Translations under genes and position numbers: made by a program | Assembly (NCBI GenBank): GCA_039970095.1 | Contig: JBDVMP010000018.1 | Coordinates: forward strand, 1 to 64,000 | DNA from: JAMZMI01 sp039970095 | GTDB lineage: Bacteria; Bacteroidota; Bacteroidia; Cytophagales; Cyclobacteriaceae | Length of the DNA stretch: 64,000 nucleotides | Direction of reading: 5' to 3' | Notes under the pieces: generated by a model | Databases searched by the model: none | What the model was told of the DNA's origin: nothing | Seen by the model: the letters and a program-made list of their open reading frames with translations, nothing else | Shown: positions 36,323-44,249 of the stretch, piece by piece | Position numbering within the stretch: the first letter of the stretch is position 1 | How the letters are laid out: every line of letters begins with the position of its first letter

Positions 36323-37096
36323 ATGAACACTGAGACCTACAACACCGCTTTACTTGAATTACAGGAACAGCTTGTTCACCTACAAGAGTGGGTGAAAAGG
36401 CAGGGATTGAAAGTTGTTGTCATTTTTGAAGGCAGAGATGCTTCCGGCAAAGGAGGCGTGATCAAACGTATAACAGAGCCTCTAAACCCCCGAGTGGCGA
36501 GAGTTGTGGCGTTGGGCGTGCCTACCGAGAAAGAAAAAAGCCAATGGTATTTCCAGCGATATGTGGCTCATCTGCCAGCAAAGGGCGAAATAGTTTTGTT
36601 TGATCGCAGTTGGTATAACCGTGCCGGAGTAGAGCGGGTAATGAGCTTTTGTACTGAGGAAGAGTATCGTGAGTTTTTGCGCTCGTGTCCGGAGTTTGAG
36701 CGTATGCTCATCCGATCGGGTATAATTTTGGTGAAATACTGGTTTTCTGTAAACGATGATGAACAGGAAAAGCGGTTTCGCAATCGCGTGAACAACCCTA
36801 TGAAGCGCTGGAAATTTAGCCCTATGGATTTGGAGTCGAGATCTAAATGGCTCGAATACTCCAAAGCCAAAGATGAAATGTTTGCGCATACAGACACCAA
36901 GCAATCGCCGTGGTTTGTAGTGAATGCAGACAACAAAAAGACAGCCCGTTTGAACTGCATCCACCACTTGCTGAGCCAGATTCCCTATCAGAAGGTCGAT
37001 TATCCGGAAGTAGAGTTGCCTCCTTTACCAGAAAACAAGTCCTATGTCCGTCCACCTATGGATTACCAGACATTTGTCGAAGAGATTTATTCTTGA
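36323..37096 (+). CDS. ppk2: Polyphosphate kinase 2 family protein
   Basis: This 257-residue protein is a one-domain PPK2. Walker A is FEGRDASGKGGVIKRI, Walker B is VLFDRSWYNRAGVERVM, and the lid region RFRNRVNNPMKRWKFSP is typical. The family uses polyphosphate to phosphorylate nucleotides (NDP or NMP), linking stored phosphate to nucleotide pools in the cytoplasm. Which nucleotide it prefers cannot be read here. It stands alone between two similar intergenic elements. Confidence 0.93.
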   Translation: MNTETYNTALLELQEQLVHLQEWVKRQGLKVVVIFEGRDASGKGGVIKRITEPLNPRVARVVALGVPTEKEKSQWYFQRYVAHLPAKGEIVLFDRSWYNRAGVERVMSFCTEEEYREFLRSCPEFERMLIRSGIILVKYWFSVNDDEQEKRFRNRVNNPMKRWKFSPMDLESRSKWLEYSKAKDEMFAHTDTKQSPWFVVNADNKKTARLNCIHHLLSQIPYQKVDYPEVELPPLPENKSYVRPPMDYQTFVEEIYS

Positions 37097-37254
37097 AGAA
37101 ACTCAAAATTGTCTGGTACACCTTTAAGCTCTAATGCAAAAAAGTAGGCCTATAGCAACCAGTCTATCGCCCCTTTTTATTTGATAAGCCTGTTCATCGA
37201 GGGTTTGGTAGCATTCAACGAGTCGATGTGCAGAGGTGACGAGTTTGATCTCCA

Positions 37255-37341
37255 CTCACAGCTTGGTGGACTTAAGTTTGAACTGTTAATACTATTAACA
37301 TCGCTGGTTTGGGGGGAGTCATAGACTCCCCCCTTTTTTTT
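37255..37341 (+). repeat. Shared intergenic 3' element, copy 2 (possible small RNA end)
   Basis: CTCACAGC (37255-37262), an AT-rich spacer ending in ACTATTAA, and CATCGCTGGT (37299-37308) run straight into a terminator hairpin. Order and wording match 36136-36218, though the spacer is 6 bases longer. It lies in the 243-base gap after ppk2, which has no other recognisable feature. Confidence 0.45.
37311..37341 (+). terminator. Strong terminator after ppk2 (possibly bidirectional)
   Basis: A perfect 10-bp GC-rich stem (GGGGGGAGTC at 37311-37320, GACTCCCCCC at 37324-37333) with a 3-base loop is followed by eight T residues. It abuts the stop codon of the convergent metallo-hydrolase gene, so it could serve both strands, although only the plus strand has the T run. 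Confidence 0.88.
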
Positions 37342-38221
37342 AACTCTTCTTTTTCCAATACCTTATCAAACCCGCCACACTCATCCAGCTTGGGTTTGCT
37401 GCCTCATATTGTTTTAGTCCGTGATCATTCACCCCTTTGTCCATCAGCTGAGCAGCAGTGTATGCTTTGAAATGTGGAGTGATCTCCTCTGCGGTCATTC
37501 CACTTTCCCACTTTTCTTTTACCCACAGAGCCCAATTATTGAGAATATGCCTGAGTTCAGATAAGTGTTCGTGCTTGTTTTCTACAAGTCCAAAGTGCGT
37601 CAGGTAGAGTTTGGATGCATCCGTGTCAAGCAGTTTTTCTATGCTCACATTCCAATCTTCCAGATTTATATCCGGAGGAGGACATGGAGGCACCACCGGT
37701 CCATCACCTATTTTCACACCAGCAACATCACCAGTGAAAACGGTATCGTTGATTTGCCAGGCGATGTGGTGTTTGGCATGACCTGGCGTATGCAATGCCC
37801 GTATTTTGACGCCACCAATTTCCAGATCTTCATTATCCGCTGGTGCAATGAGTAAGTTGCCTTTTATTTTTTCCATGGTTCCCCAAAGCCGCTCCATATC
37901 ATCACCATAAATCATTTTGGCAGAGTTGTATAGTTTGGTGGGGTCTTCCATGTGGTTGATACCAAATGGGTGAACGTATATTTTGGCTCCTTTTTCGGCG
38001 AATGCCCAGGCCGCCCCGGCGTGATCAAAATGTATGTGCGTGAGCAAAACATGCTTCACATCTTCTACTTTATATCCGTGCTTTTTCAGTTCGGATTGCA
38101 TGGACTCAAAAGTGGAGTAGGGCCCAGTTTCTATCAGAATGGGGCCATCTGACGACTCTATTAAAAACGAGGCTATGGCATGATCAATGCCAAGAAAGTT
38201 CAAATCTAGTACGTGGATCAT
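37340..38221 (-). CDS. Metallo-beta-lactamase-fold hydrolase
   Basis: This 293-residue cytoplasmic protein has the metal-binding motif LLTHIHFDHAGAAW, a later His in ALHTPGHAKHH, Asp in TVFTGDVAGV and a final His in LYLTHFGLVE. The family covers glyoxalase II-like thioesterases, lactonases and others, and the substrate is unclear. A C-terminal helical extension (about 215-290) follows the core. It is divergent from a thioesterase gene. Confidence 0.88.
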   Translation of the reverse strand: MIHVLDLNFLGIDHAIASFLIESSDGPILIETGPYSTFESMQSELKKHGYKVEDVKHVLLTHIHFDHAGAAWAFAEKGAKIYVHPFGINHMEDPTKLYNSAKMIYGDDMERLWGTMEKIKGNLLIAPADNEDLEIGGVKIRALHTPGHAKHHIAWQINDTVFTGDVAGVKIGDGPVVPPCPPPDINLEDWNVSIEKLLDTDASKLYLTHFGLVENKHEHLSELRHILNNWALWVKEKWESGMTAEEITPHFKAYTAAQLMDKGVNDHGLKQYEAANPSWMSVAGLIRYWKKKS

Positions 38222-38258
38222 TTTGTGTTTATTTGTTGCTTCAAACTAACAAAAAAAT

Positions 38259-38741
38259 ATGGGCAATCGTGACTACTTTCAGGATCATATGCCGGAGAAT
38301 GTTTGCTTCGGTTGTGGAAAAAACCATGAAGGATTAAATATCAAAAGCTACTGGGATGGCGATGAAGCGGTATGTTGCTGGGATTCAGAAGAGAAATACC
38401 ACGGGTGGGCTAACCTGCTCAACGGAGGTGTATTGGCCACCTTGGTGGATTGTCACTGCATGGGTACTGCCATGGCCCATGCTTACAAAATAGAGAACCG
38501 TGATTTGGACTCTGACCCGGTTTACAGATATGCCACCGGCACCCTCACGGTCAAATACCTTAAGCCCACGCCCAACGATAAAACGGTGGAGTTGAGAGCC
38601 CGAATAGTGGAAGTGAAAAACCGAAAAACTGTACTCAGGTGCGAGGTGTTTTCTGAAGGGATTCAAACCGCCGAGGCTGATGTTGTTGCCATCCGTGTTT
38701 TTGATAGCAGCAGCCACAAAGGCGAGAACCCATTCAAATAG
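38259..38741 (+). CDS. PaaI-like hotdog-fold thioesterase
   Basis: This 160-residue protein has the hotdog motif WANLLNGGVLATLVDCHCMG followed by strands TGTLTVKYLKPTP and VELRARIVEV. Such proteins hydrolyse acyl-CoA thioesters. The N-terminal CFGCGKNHEGLNI segment is common in this subfamily. Its stop codon is next to the stop of the convergent ABC permease gene. Confidence 0.88.
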   Translation: MGNRDYFQDHMPENVCFGCGKNHEGLNIKSYWDGDEAVCCWDSEEKYHGWANLLNGGVLATLVDCHCMGTAMAHAYKIENRDLDSDPVYRYATGTLTVKYLKPTPNDKTVELRARIVEVKNRKTVLRCEVFSEGIQTAEADVVAIRVFDSSSHKGENPFK

Positions 38742-38742
38742 G

Positions 38743-39573
38743 TTAGGATTTCAGATCCCTGCGGTTGAGTATAAACACGATACCACCAATGTAAACAAGA
38801 AACCAAACCGTGCTTATGGCTAAAGCCGAGAGCGGCACATTGTCTTCTATCTCCCTGAAAGCATATTTTGGGAAAGGCACAGGAATCAAGTCATTTATGG
38901 CATGGATGGGGAAAAACGGAGCTAAAGAGGCCCATATTTGGCCCTTCAAAAAGGGAGCCTCCGTGAAAACCATGGTTAGTATGGGCTCAAACATTAGACT
39001 GTAAAGAGTCAACGCTATGATGATGAAGCCGGCTTTTTTGATGATTAACGAAAGGAAAAAAGCCAGTGCACAAAAAATGACAATGTCGTACCAGTAGGCA
39101 AATAGGAATTCTAATTCATCAAGGACATAGTGCCCGCCCTGAACATGTGAATAAATGGAGCCGTTGATCAACCCTGATATAAATAACAGAACGGTACTGA
39201 AAAGCGCCAAAGCCGCAATCAAGAGCATTTTTCCAAGTAAATACTCCTTTTTGCTGATTCCATCAATGATGTTTTGTCTGAGGGTGTTGTAGGTTTGATC
39301 GTTGGTGATGGAAATGATCACAATAAAGGCAATCAGAATTTTGAGGAATGAACCGAGATAAGTGGTGTTTTGCCAAATGTCTGGGAAGTCGTAGATCGGA
39401 AGTATGGTCGGGTCTATTCCTTCAAAATCTGCTCCGTGATTTTTGAGGTATTCGAGAAGAAACATACCACCGAAGCAAATGATTATCAAAGCCAGCGCAT
39501 AGAGTCCCAGCAGAATCCAAAACGTGTGGTAATTCTTGATTTTTAGCCATTCCAGTTTGAGTGCTCGTATCAT
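38743..39573 (-). CDS. ABC-2-type transporter permease
   Basis: This 276-residue protein has about six membrane helices and starts with LKLEWLKIKNYHTFWILLGL, typical of ABC-2 permeases. NDQTYNTLRQNIIDGISKKEYLLGK between helices is the characteristic cytoplasmic loop. It pairs with the ATPase at 39570-40463, whose stop it overlaps by 4 bases. The transported substrate is unknown. Confidence 0.9.
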   Translation of the reverse strand: MIRALKLEWLKIKNYHTFWILLGLYALALIIICFGGMFLLEYLKNHGADFEGIDPTILPIYDFPDIWQNTTYLGSFLKILIAFIVIISITNDQTYNTLRQNIIDGISKKEYLLGKMLLIAALALFSTVLLFISGLINGSIYSHVQGGHYVLDELEFLFAYWYDIVIFCALAFFLSLIIKKAGFIIIALTLYSLMFEPILTMVFTEAPFLKGQIWASLAPFFPIHAINDLIPVPFPKYAFREIEDNVPLSALAISTVWFLVYIGGIVFILNRRDLKS

Positions 39574-40463
39574 TTTTCTTCGAGTATTTTTAGAAATTCC
39601 TGTTCCAGCGAATTTGTTCGGGTTACGATTCTTTTTAGCGAAAGGCCCTGTTCAAAACAGTATTTGTTGATGGCATCACTAGTTAAACCATTGGCAGTTT
39701 TTAGTATGAGGAGGCCGTTTTCTTCGCTCATTGCTTCTATGTTGTCTAGTTTCAGTATTGTCGCCTTGAGTTTTTCATTGTCTGCCGCGGCAATTTCTAC
39801 TTCATTGGTTTCACCTAAAATATCATTCACTGAGCCTTCGTGGAGTTTGACACCCTGGCGCAAAACACAAAAGTGCGTGCACACTTTTTGTACCTCATCT
39901 AGCAGGTGACTGGCCAGCAGTATTGTTTTTCCTGCGGCGGCTATTTCTTTTATCAAAGTTCGGATCTCCGCAATACCTTGTGGGTCCAACCCATTTGTGG
40001 GCTCGTCCAGAATGAGAACGGGAGGGTTGGCTATCAGCGCTGCTGCGATGGACAGCCGCTGTTTCATCCCCAGACTGTACGTTTTGAATTTGTCGTTTTT
40101 CCTTTCGGCTAGCCCAACTTGCTCGAGCACCTCTTCTATCCGATCAAACGAACATTCTTTGATGTGTGCGGTGATGCGCAGGTTTTGCACAGCCGTGAGA
40201 TAAGGGTAAAAACAAGGCGTTTCCAGTATGGCACCAATTTGCTTTCTGGCGCTAATGGGGGACATGCCACCAAACCACTGATATGCTCCGGCCGTAGGGG
40301 CAACCACATCCAGTATCATGCCCAGAGTGGTGGTTTTACCACTACCGTTTGGCCCTAAAATACCGTAAATCTGACCTTGCTGTATGTTGAGGTTGAGGTT
40401 GGTCACGGCTTTTACCTTCCCAAAGTTTTTGGAAAGCCCTTTTATTTCAAGAATGTCCTTCAA
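39570..40463 (-). CDS. ABC transporter ATP-binding protein
   Basis: This 297-residue ATPase has Walker A (GPNGSGKTT), signature (YSLGMKQRLS), Walker B (VLILDEPTNGLDP) and the switch His (LLASHLLDEVQ). The C-terminal 80 residues are the usual extension of ABC-2 drug/lantibiotic-type exporters. It works as a dimer with the permease gene it is coupled to. Confidence 0.94.
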   Translation of the reverse strand: MKDILEIKGLSKNFGKVKAVTNLNLNIQQGQIYGILGPNGSGKTTTLGMILDVVAPTAGAYQWFGGMSPISARKQIGAILETPCFYPYLTAVQNLRITAHIKECSFDRIEEVLEQVGLAERKNDKFKTYSLGMKQRLSIAAALIANPPVLILDEPTNGLDPQGIAEIRTLIKEIAAAGKTILLASHLLDEVQKVCTHFCVLRQGVKLHEGSVNDILGETNEVEIAAADNEKLKATILKLDNIEAMSEENGLLILKTANGLTSDAINKYCFEQGLSLKRIVTRTNSLEQEFLKILEEK

Positions 40464-40480
40464 AATGTGGGTTGATTGAG

Positions 40481-40966
40481 TTAGAAAATTTCAATTAAAT
40501 CAAGGTCTTCCATGCTTTTGATCAGCGTCGGGATCTTTTGCCACGGAATGTCACCTCTCAGATAAAAGGCCACCGCCAGTTCGTCTGACCACATATACCC
40601 TGCAAACTCCTGCTGGCGTCTATCGCTTTTTCCTACTATGGACAAGCTCATGCCGCCTCCCTGCGCAGAAGCGTATTCTTCAAAACCCACACTTTGGTAT
40701 TTTTCCGATACCTCTCTGTAAGATTTATTTGCCTGGCTGCTGCTATCTAGTTGGTATATGAGCAATTTTTCTACACCGGTAGCCAGCTCGTTGAAGTCAG
40801 CATTTTGCTTGATATTGACCATGCGAAGCGTGCTGGGATAAAAGCAATATTTGCCTTCATTGCTTTTTTCGAATTGGTCTTTCAGGATGGATTCCTGTGC
40901 AAAAAGGGGCTGCTGTGACAGCCCCAGAATTGAAACAAAGAGGATAATCTTAATCGTCTGCATCAA
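40481..40966 (-). CDS. Exported DUF4252-like protein
   Basis: This 161-residue protein has a signal peptide (IKIILFVSILGLSQQPLFAQ) and the general layout of DUF4252: STLRMVNIKQNADFNELATGVEKLLIYQL and ending IPTLIKSMEDLDLIEIF. It overlaps the preceding DUF4252 gene by 17 bases and is probably its diverged paralogue. Function unknown; such genes commonly follow ECF sigma genes in Bacteroidota. Confidence 0.75.
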   Translation of the reverse strand: MMQTIKIILFVSILGLSQQPLFAQESILKDQFEKSNEGKYCFYPSTLRMVNIKQNADFNELATGVEKLLIYQLDSSSQANKSYREVSEKYQSVGFEEYASAQGGGMSLSIVGKSDRRQQEFAGYMWSDELAVAFYLRGDIPWQKIPTLIKSMEDLDLIEIF

Positions 40967-41471
40967 GTTTGCCTAAATTGTCCAAACCGCCTACATTCAT
41001 AGATCTCGCTATTTTGGAGATGTTTTTCAGGTCTATTTCGCCGTAGAGGCTCAGCAGCACAAAATGCTTGTTTCCACCTACTACCATGATCAGCTCTTCT
41101 ATGATACCGTTTTTGTCTTTGATAGAAAACTTCATGTTTTCTTCTGCATCCTTGACGGACATCAGTTCCTCATACCCGGCAGCTTCCACGTCTGTAGTTG
41201 CTCTTTTGTACATGGCAGCTGAGTTTGCAATGGAGTCTGCGGCTATCACCTTGAGGCCTTTCAGTTTGCTGATGGCTTTGAGAAACTCTTTTTCCTCTTC
41301 GCTTCCTGCTTCCAGCTCTGTGAAAAGCGAAAACATCTTGCTGCTGACGGACACCTTTGTGAAGGCGTCATTGTCTGCCAATTCATTCAAATAATTGGTC
41401 ACGACTTTCCCTTGTGCAAACACTCCCAGGGAGGTCAAAATAATTGCGATTGATAATAATATCTTTTTCAT
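40950..41471 (-). CDS. Exported DUF4252 protein
   Basis: This 173-residue protein has a signal peptide (MKKILLSIAIILTSLGVFAQ) and matches DUF4252 (VSSKMFSLFTEL early, SLYGEIDLKNISKIARSM near the end). It is probably periplasmic or surface exposed. It is the third gene of the ECF sigma operon and may be its regulatory output or part of signal sensing; neither is shown. Confidence 0.82.
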   Translation of the reverse strand: MKKILLSIAIILTSLGVFAQGKVVTNYLNELADNDAFTKVSVSSKMFSLFTELEAGSEEEKEFLKAISKLKGLKVIAADSIANSAAMYKRATTDVEAAGYEELMSVKDAEENMKFSIKDKNGIIEELIMVVGGNKHFVLLSLYGEIDLKNISKIARSMNVGGLDNLGKLDADD

Positions 41472-41489
41472 GTCTTTGATCTTAAAATG

Positions 41490-41933
41490 TTATTCTTCGT
41501 CTGAAATAATTTGTTCTGCTTTGTTGATATGTCCTATTTCTTTGGAATAAGTCTTGCCCTCATTCAACCCCGACGAAACCATCATCAGCGCTTTTCTGGT
41601 GATTTCGTAGGCTTCTTTTGGGTCCTCTACCAAAAAGTTGTCCCCGTTTCTCGAATCCTGTATCACGATGGCGGCCGTCATGATGCCAACCAGAAGAGCC
41701 GCTGCTACTGACCACTGGCTTTTCCAACCCGTACGTCCTGGATGCTTAAAGGTCACGCCGGGCTTTTTGCCTTTGGCGTTTACCGCCTGAAAGTACCTTC
41801 CCTGAGCTGTCAAAGAAGGGTTGGATTTGAAATATGCTTTCAATTCTGCTTCTTCGGCCAGCGATGTTTCACCAGCCCAATACTTTTCCTGCAATTCCTT
41901 AATTCGCGATTCCATAAGCTTCGATTCGTTCAA
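41490..41933 (-). CDS. Putative single-pass anti-sigma-type protein
   Basis: This 147-residue protein has an N-terminal cytoplasmic helical part (LQEKYWAGETSLAEEAELKA), one membrane helix (about 74-90, VAAALLVGIMTAAIVI) and a C-terminal outside part. That layout is typical of anti-sigma factors, and the gene overlaps the ECF sigma gene by 35 bases. I assign the role from context; no zinc-binding anti-sigma motif (HxxxCxxC) is present. Confidence 0.7.
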   Translation of the reverse strand: MNESKLMESRIKELQEKYWAGETSLAEEAELKAYFKSNPSLTAQGRYFQAVNAKGKKPGVTFKHPGRTGWKSQWSVAAALLVGIMTAAIVIQDSRNGDNFLVEDPKEAYEITRKALMMVSSGLNEGKTYSKEIGHINKAEQIISDEE

Positions 41934-42411
41934 TGGATGATCTGATTTTAGTTCTGGCGCGATGAAGGTAAACTTTCACTTCGCTCATGCTAATGGACAG
42001 CACGTCCGCAATGTCCTGATAAGGCAATTCCTCAATTTCCCGCAGGTGGTAAACCTCCTGTTGTTTCACGGGCAGAGATTCGATGGCCTTTTCGAGCCAT
42101 TTCATATGATCAGAAAAGAGTAACTCGTAATCTGACTGATCATCTGCGGGGCGTTCTTTGTCCTGATCGGTTAAAACCGTAAACCGGTTCGTTTTTACCC
42201 AGTCATAACACTGGTTTCTGGTTATGCGCATTGCCCAGGCCTCCGGGCTTTGAACCTCTACAAGCTTGGTTCTTTTGTTCCAAATTTTGGCCAAACACTC
42301 CTGAACCACATCTTGTGCCGTGTCCGCTTCCTTGAGGATGGACAGGGCAAACCGATACATTTTATCTGATACCGGAATAATTTGTGTTTCAAACAGTTGG
42401 TTTGGTGACAT
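41899..42411 (-). CDS. ECF RNA polymerase sigma factor
   Basis: This 170-residue protein has sigma region 2 (DTAQDVVQECLAKIWNKR, then EAWAMRITRNQCYDWVK) and region 4 (LPVKQQEVYHLREIEELPY, SMSEVKVYLHRARTKIRS). No other domain is present. An ECF-type promoter lies immediately upstream, which suggests autoregulation. It heads the operon with the anti-sigma-type gene and two DUF4252-like genes. Confidence 0.93.
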   Translation of the reverse strand: MSPNQLFETQIIPVSDKMYRFALSILKEADTAQDVVQECLAKIWNKRTKLVEVQSPEAWAMRITRNQCYDWVKTNRFTVLTDQDKERPADDQSDYELLFSDHMKWLEKAIESLPVKQQEVYHLREIEELPYQDIADVLSISMSEVKVYLHRARTKIRSSIERIEAYGIAN

Positions 42412-42421
42412 ATCAAAAAGG

Positions 42422-42448
42422 AGACGACCCGAAAGGCCGGATGTTACA
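42422..42448 (-). promoter_or_regulatory. Candidate ECF sigma promoter (autoregulatory)
   Basis: On the minus strand TGTAAC (42448-42443) is followed by exactly 16 bases and then CGTCT (42426-42422), matching the -35/-10 pattern of ECF sigma promoters. Only 10 bases separate the -10 element from the sigma gene ATG at 42411, so the message would have almost no leader. Confidence 0.6.
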
Positions 42449-42528
42449 GGCGTCCTTAAAATATTTTTATAAAAAGATAATGAGAAGTTTTTTCAAGGCA
42501 GAGGCAGGAAACGGAAAAGCGCATTTTA

Positions 42529-42536
42529 TACCTTTG
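42529..42536 (+). promoter_or_regulatory. Candidate -7 element for lgt
   Basis: TACCTTTG matches TAnnTTTG and lies 61 bases before the lgt start codon. No TTTG is found 19-21 bases upstream, so the support is partial. Confidence 0.3.
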
Positions 42537-42597
42537 AAAGCCTTTTATATGACAACTAGTTTGGACAAATTAGTGTCTTAACCCAAAATCAAAATTT

Positions 42598-43368
42598 ATG
42601 CATCCCGAACTCTTTTCTATTGGCAGCCTCACAATTCACACCTATGGGTTTATGATTATGATGGGGGCCCTGGTTGGCTATTTTTATATGTCCACCACGG
42701 CAAAAAAGGAATTGGGTATAGAAAGCGAAAAGATTCAGAACCTGGCTATATTGATCATAGTGGCGGCTTTTGTGGGAGGAAAATTGCTTTTTTATCTGGA
42801 AGACCCAAAACACTATTTTTCTTCGTGGGATGCCATGGCCAGAAACTTCCGAACGGGTTTTGTTTTTTATGGCTCTCTGCTTTTCGCCATTCCTACGGCC
42901 GTTTGGTACTTTAGAAAAGAAAAATTTCCACTTTGGCCCATGCTAGACAGGGTCGCGATTACAGGGTGTATCATTCATGCATTTGGGAGAATGGGCTGCT
43001 TTTTCGCAGGCTGCTGCTACGGTAAACCAACGGATGGCACCTTAGGCGTGACCTATACCGACGAAGCTTCGCAGGCAGAGCCACTTCATACCGCCCTCCA
43101 CCCGACGCAGCTTTATTCTGTCACCATGATTTTGATCATTTTGGTGGTGCTGATTATGCTGAAGCGCCATGGAAGACTGCAAGGCAGGTTGATATTTGTT
43201 TATGTGACGCTCTATGCAGCTGGCAGGGCGATCATTGAAATTTTCCGTGGAGATATAGCCCGTGGTTTTATCATCGAAGGTTGGCTGTCACACTCTCAGT
43301 TCATTTCTATTTTGGTAGTGGCTGCCGCGGGGATCGCTTATTTTGTAGGTTATAGGAAGGGAAGTTAG
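42598..43368 (+). CDS. lgt: Prolipoprotein diacylglyceryl transferase
   Basis: This 256-residue membrane protein has the Lgt signature GRMGCFFAGCCYGKPTDG and the later HPTQLYS and RAIIEIFRGD. About seven membrane helices are visible. The enzyme adds diacylglycerol from phosphatidylglycerol to the lipobox cysteine of prelipoproteins, including the lipoproteins in this window. It ends 4 bases inside the convergent diacylglycerol-kinase-like gene. Confidence 0.96.
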   Translation: MHPELFSIGSLTIHTYGFMIMMGALVGYFYMSTTAKKELGIESEKIQNLAILIIVAAFVGGKLLFYLEDPKHYFSSWDAMARNFRTGFVFYGSLLFAIPTAVWYFRKEKFPLWPMLDRVAITGCIIHAFGRMGCFFAGCCYGKPTDGTLGVTYTDEASQAEPLHTALHPTQLYSVTMILIILVVLIMLKRHGRLQGRLIFVYVTLYAAGRAIIEIFRGDIARGFIIEGWLSHSQFISILVVAAAGIAYFVGYRKGS

Positions 43369-44240
43369 GTTTTCACCCGCACCGTCAACCCACCTTTCAG
43401 CACAGAAAATCTAAACGGCGGGTTTCCGAAATATTCTCCATCTATATGCGCGTGAAGTTGAGGTTGCTCATTTATAACAAGCTCTTCTGCTTGATGAATT
43501 AGCACTTCTTTGAGTTCAACGTGTGAGCCGCTTTCTAATCTCGAAATATTCAAAAACCTTCTTAGCGGTTTGAGGTCTCCTATTTCACAGATGTGGAGTT
43601 TGCCATCGTCCAGAGCAGCATCTGGTGTCAGCTTGAACGACCCCCCGAATGTTGTGCCTTTTGCTACACAGAGCAAGATCAAGCCTTTCTTGTGACTCTC
43701 TTTGTCAATGCTGAAATCGAAAGGTTTGGCTTTGTATGAGGACAAGATTTTCAAAACGTGGTAATAATACTTGGCAGCCCCCTGAAGCCATGTTTTTTGT
43801 GAAGCCATGTCAGCTACGATCTGCCCATCGAAACCAACTCCTACTCCGTTTAGGAACTTTCTACCATTACAAATACCAATGTCAACAAGCTTGATTTTTC
43901 CTGAAATGGCGGTTTCTATTTGTTCATGAAGCGTTTTGCCAAGGTCGAGGCACTTCACATAGTCATTGCCGGAACCACACGGAATTATACTGACCGGGAT
44001 GTTTGGTTTGAGCCCGTTCACGGCCTCATTGATGGTGCCGTCTCCACCAAGTATGATCACGTCGGTGAAGGTTTTGTTCAATTCCTGTTCTACTGTTTGC
44101 CAGCCGTTGCGATCAGCGTGAGTCAGAAATGACTCATATGGGATGTGATCAGCAGCAAGCACTTCCTCTAGTGTCGCCAGTGCTTTTAATGCTTTACGTT
44201 TGCCTGAGGTTGGGTTGGTGAGGACGAATATTTTTTTCAC
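43365..44240 (-). CDS. Diacylglycerol/lipid kinase family protein
   Basis: This 291-residue protein has the DAGK catalytic motifs FVLTNPTSGKRKAL, ILGGDGTINEAVNGL and IIPCGSGNDYVKCLDLG, plus DGKLHICEIGDL in the second domain. It probably phosphorylates a lipid such as diacylglycerol at the inner membrane. It follows the threonine dehydratase gene by 9 bases on the same strand. Confidence 0.92.
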   Translation of the reverse strand: MKKIFVLTNPTSGKRKALKALATLEEVLAADHIPYESFLTHADRNGWQTVEQELNKTFTDVIILGGDGTINEAVNGLKPNIPVSIIPCGSGNDYVKCLDLGKTLHEQIETAISGKIKLVDIGICNGRKFLNGVGVGFDGQIVADMASQKTWLQGAAKYYYHVLKILSSYKAKPFDFSIDKESHKKGLILLCVAKGTTFGGSFKLTPDAALDDGKLHICEIGDLKPLRRFLNISRLESGSHVELKEVLIHQAEELVINEQPQLHAHIDGEYFGNPPFRFSVLKGGLTVRVKT

Positions 44241-44249
44241 TTCCTGATG

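Noticed and set aside
37226..37329. A 33-codon frame (MCRGDEFDLHSQLGG...) in the gap after ppk2
   Set aside because: It ends inside the terminator hairpin, the corresponding frame is not kept in the related element at 36136-36218, and no ribosome site is seen.
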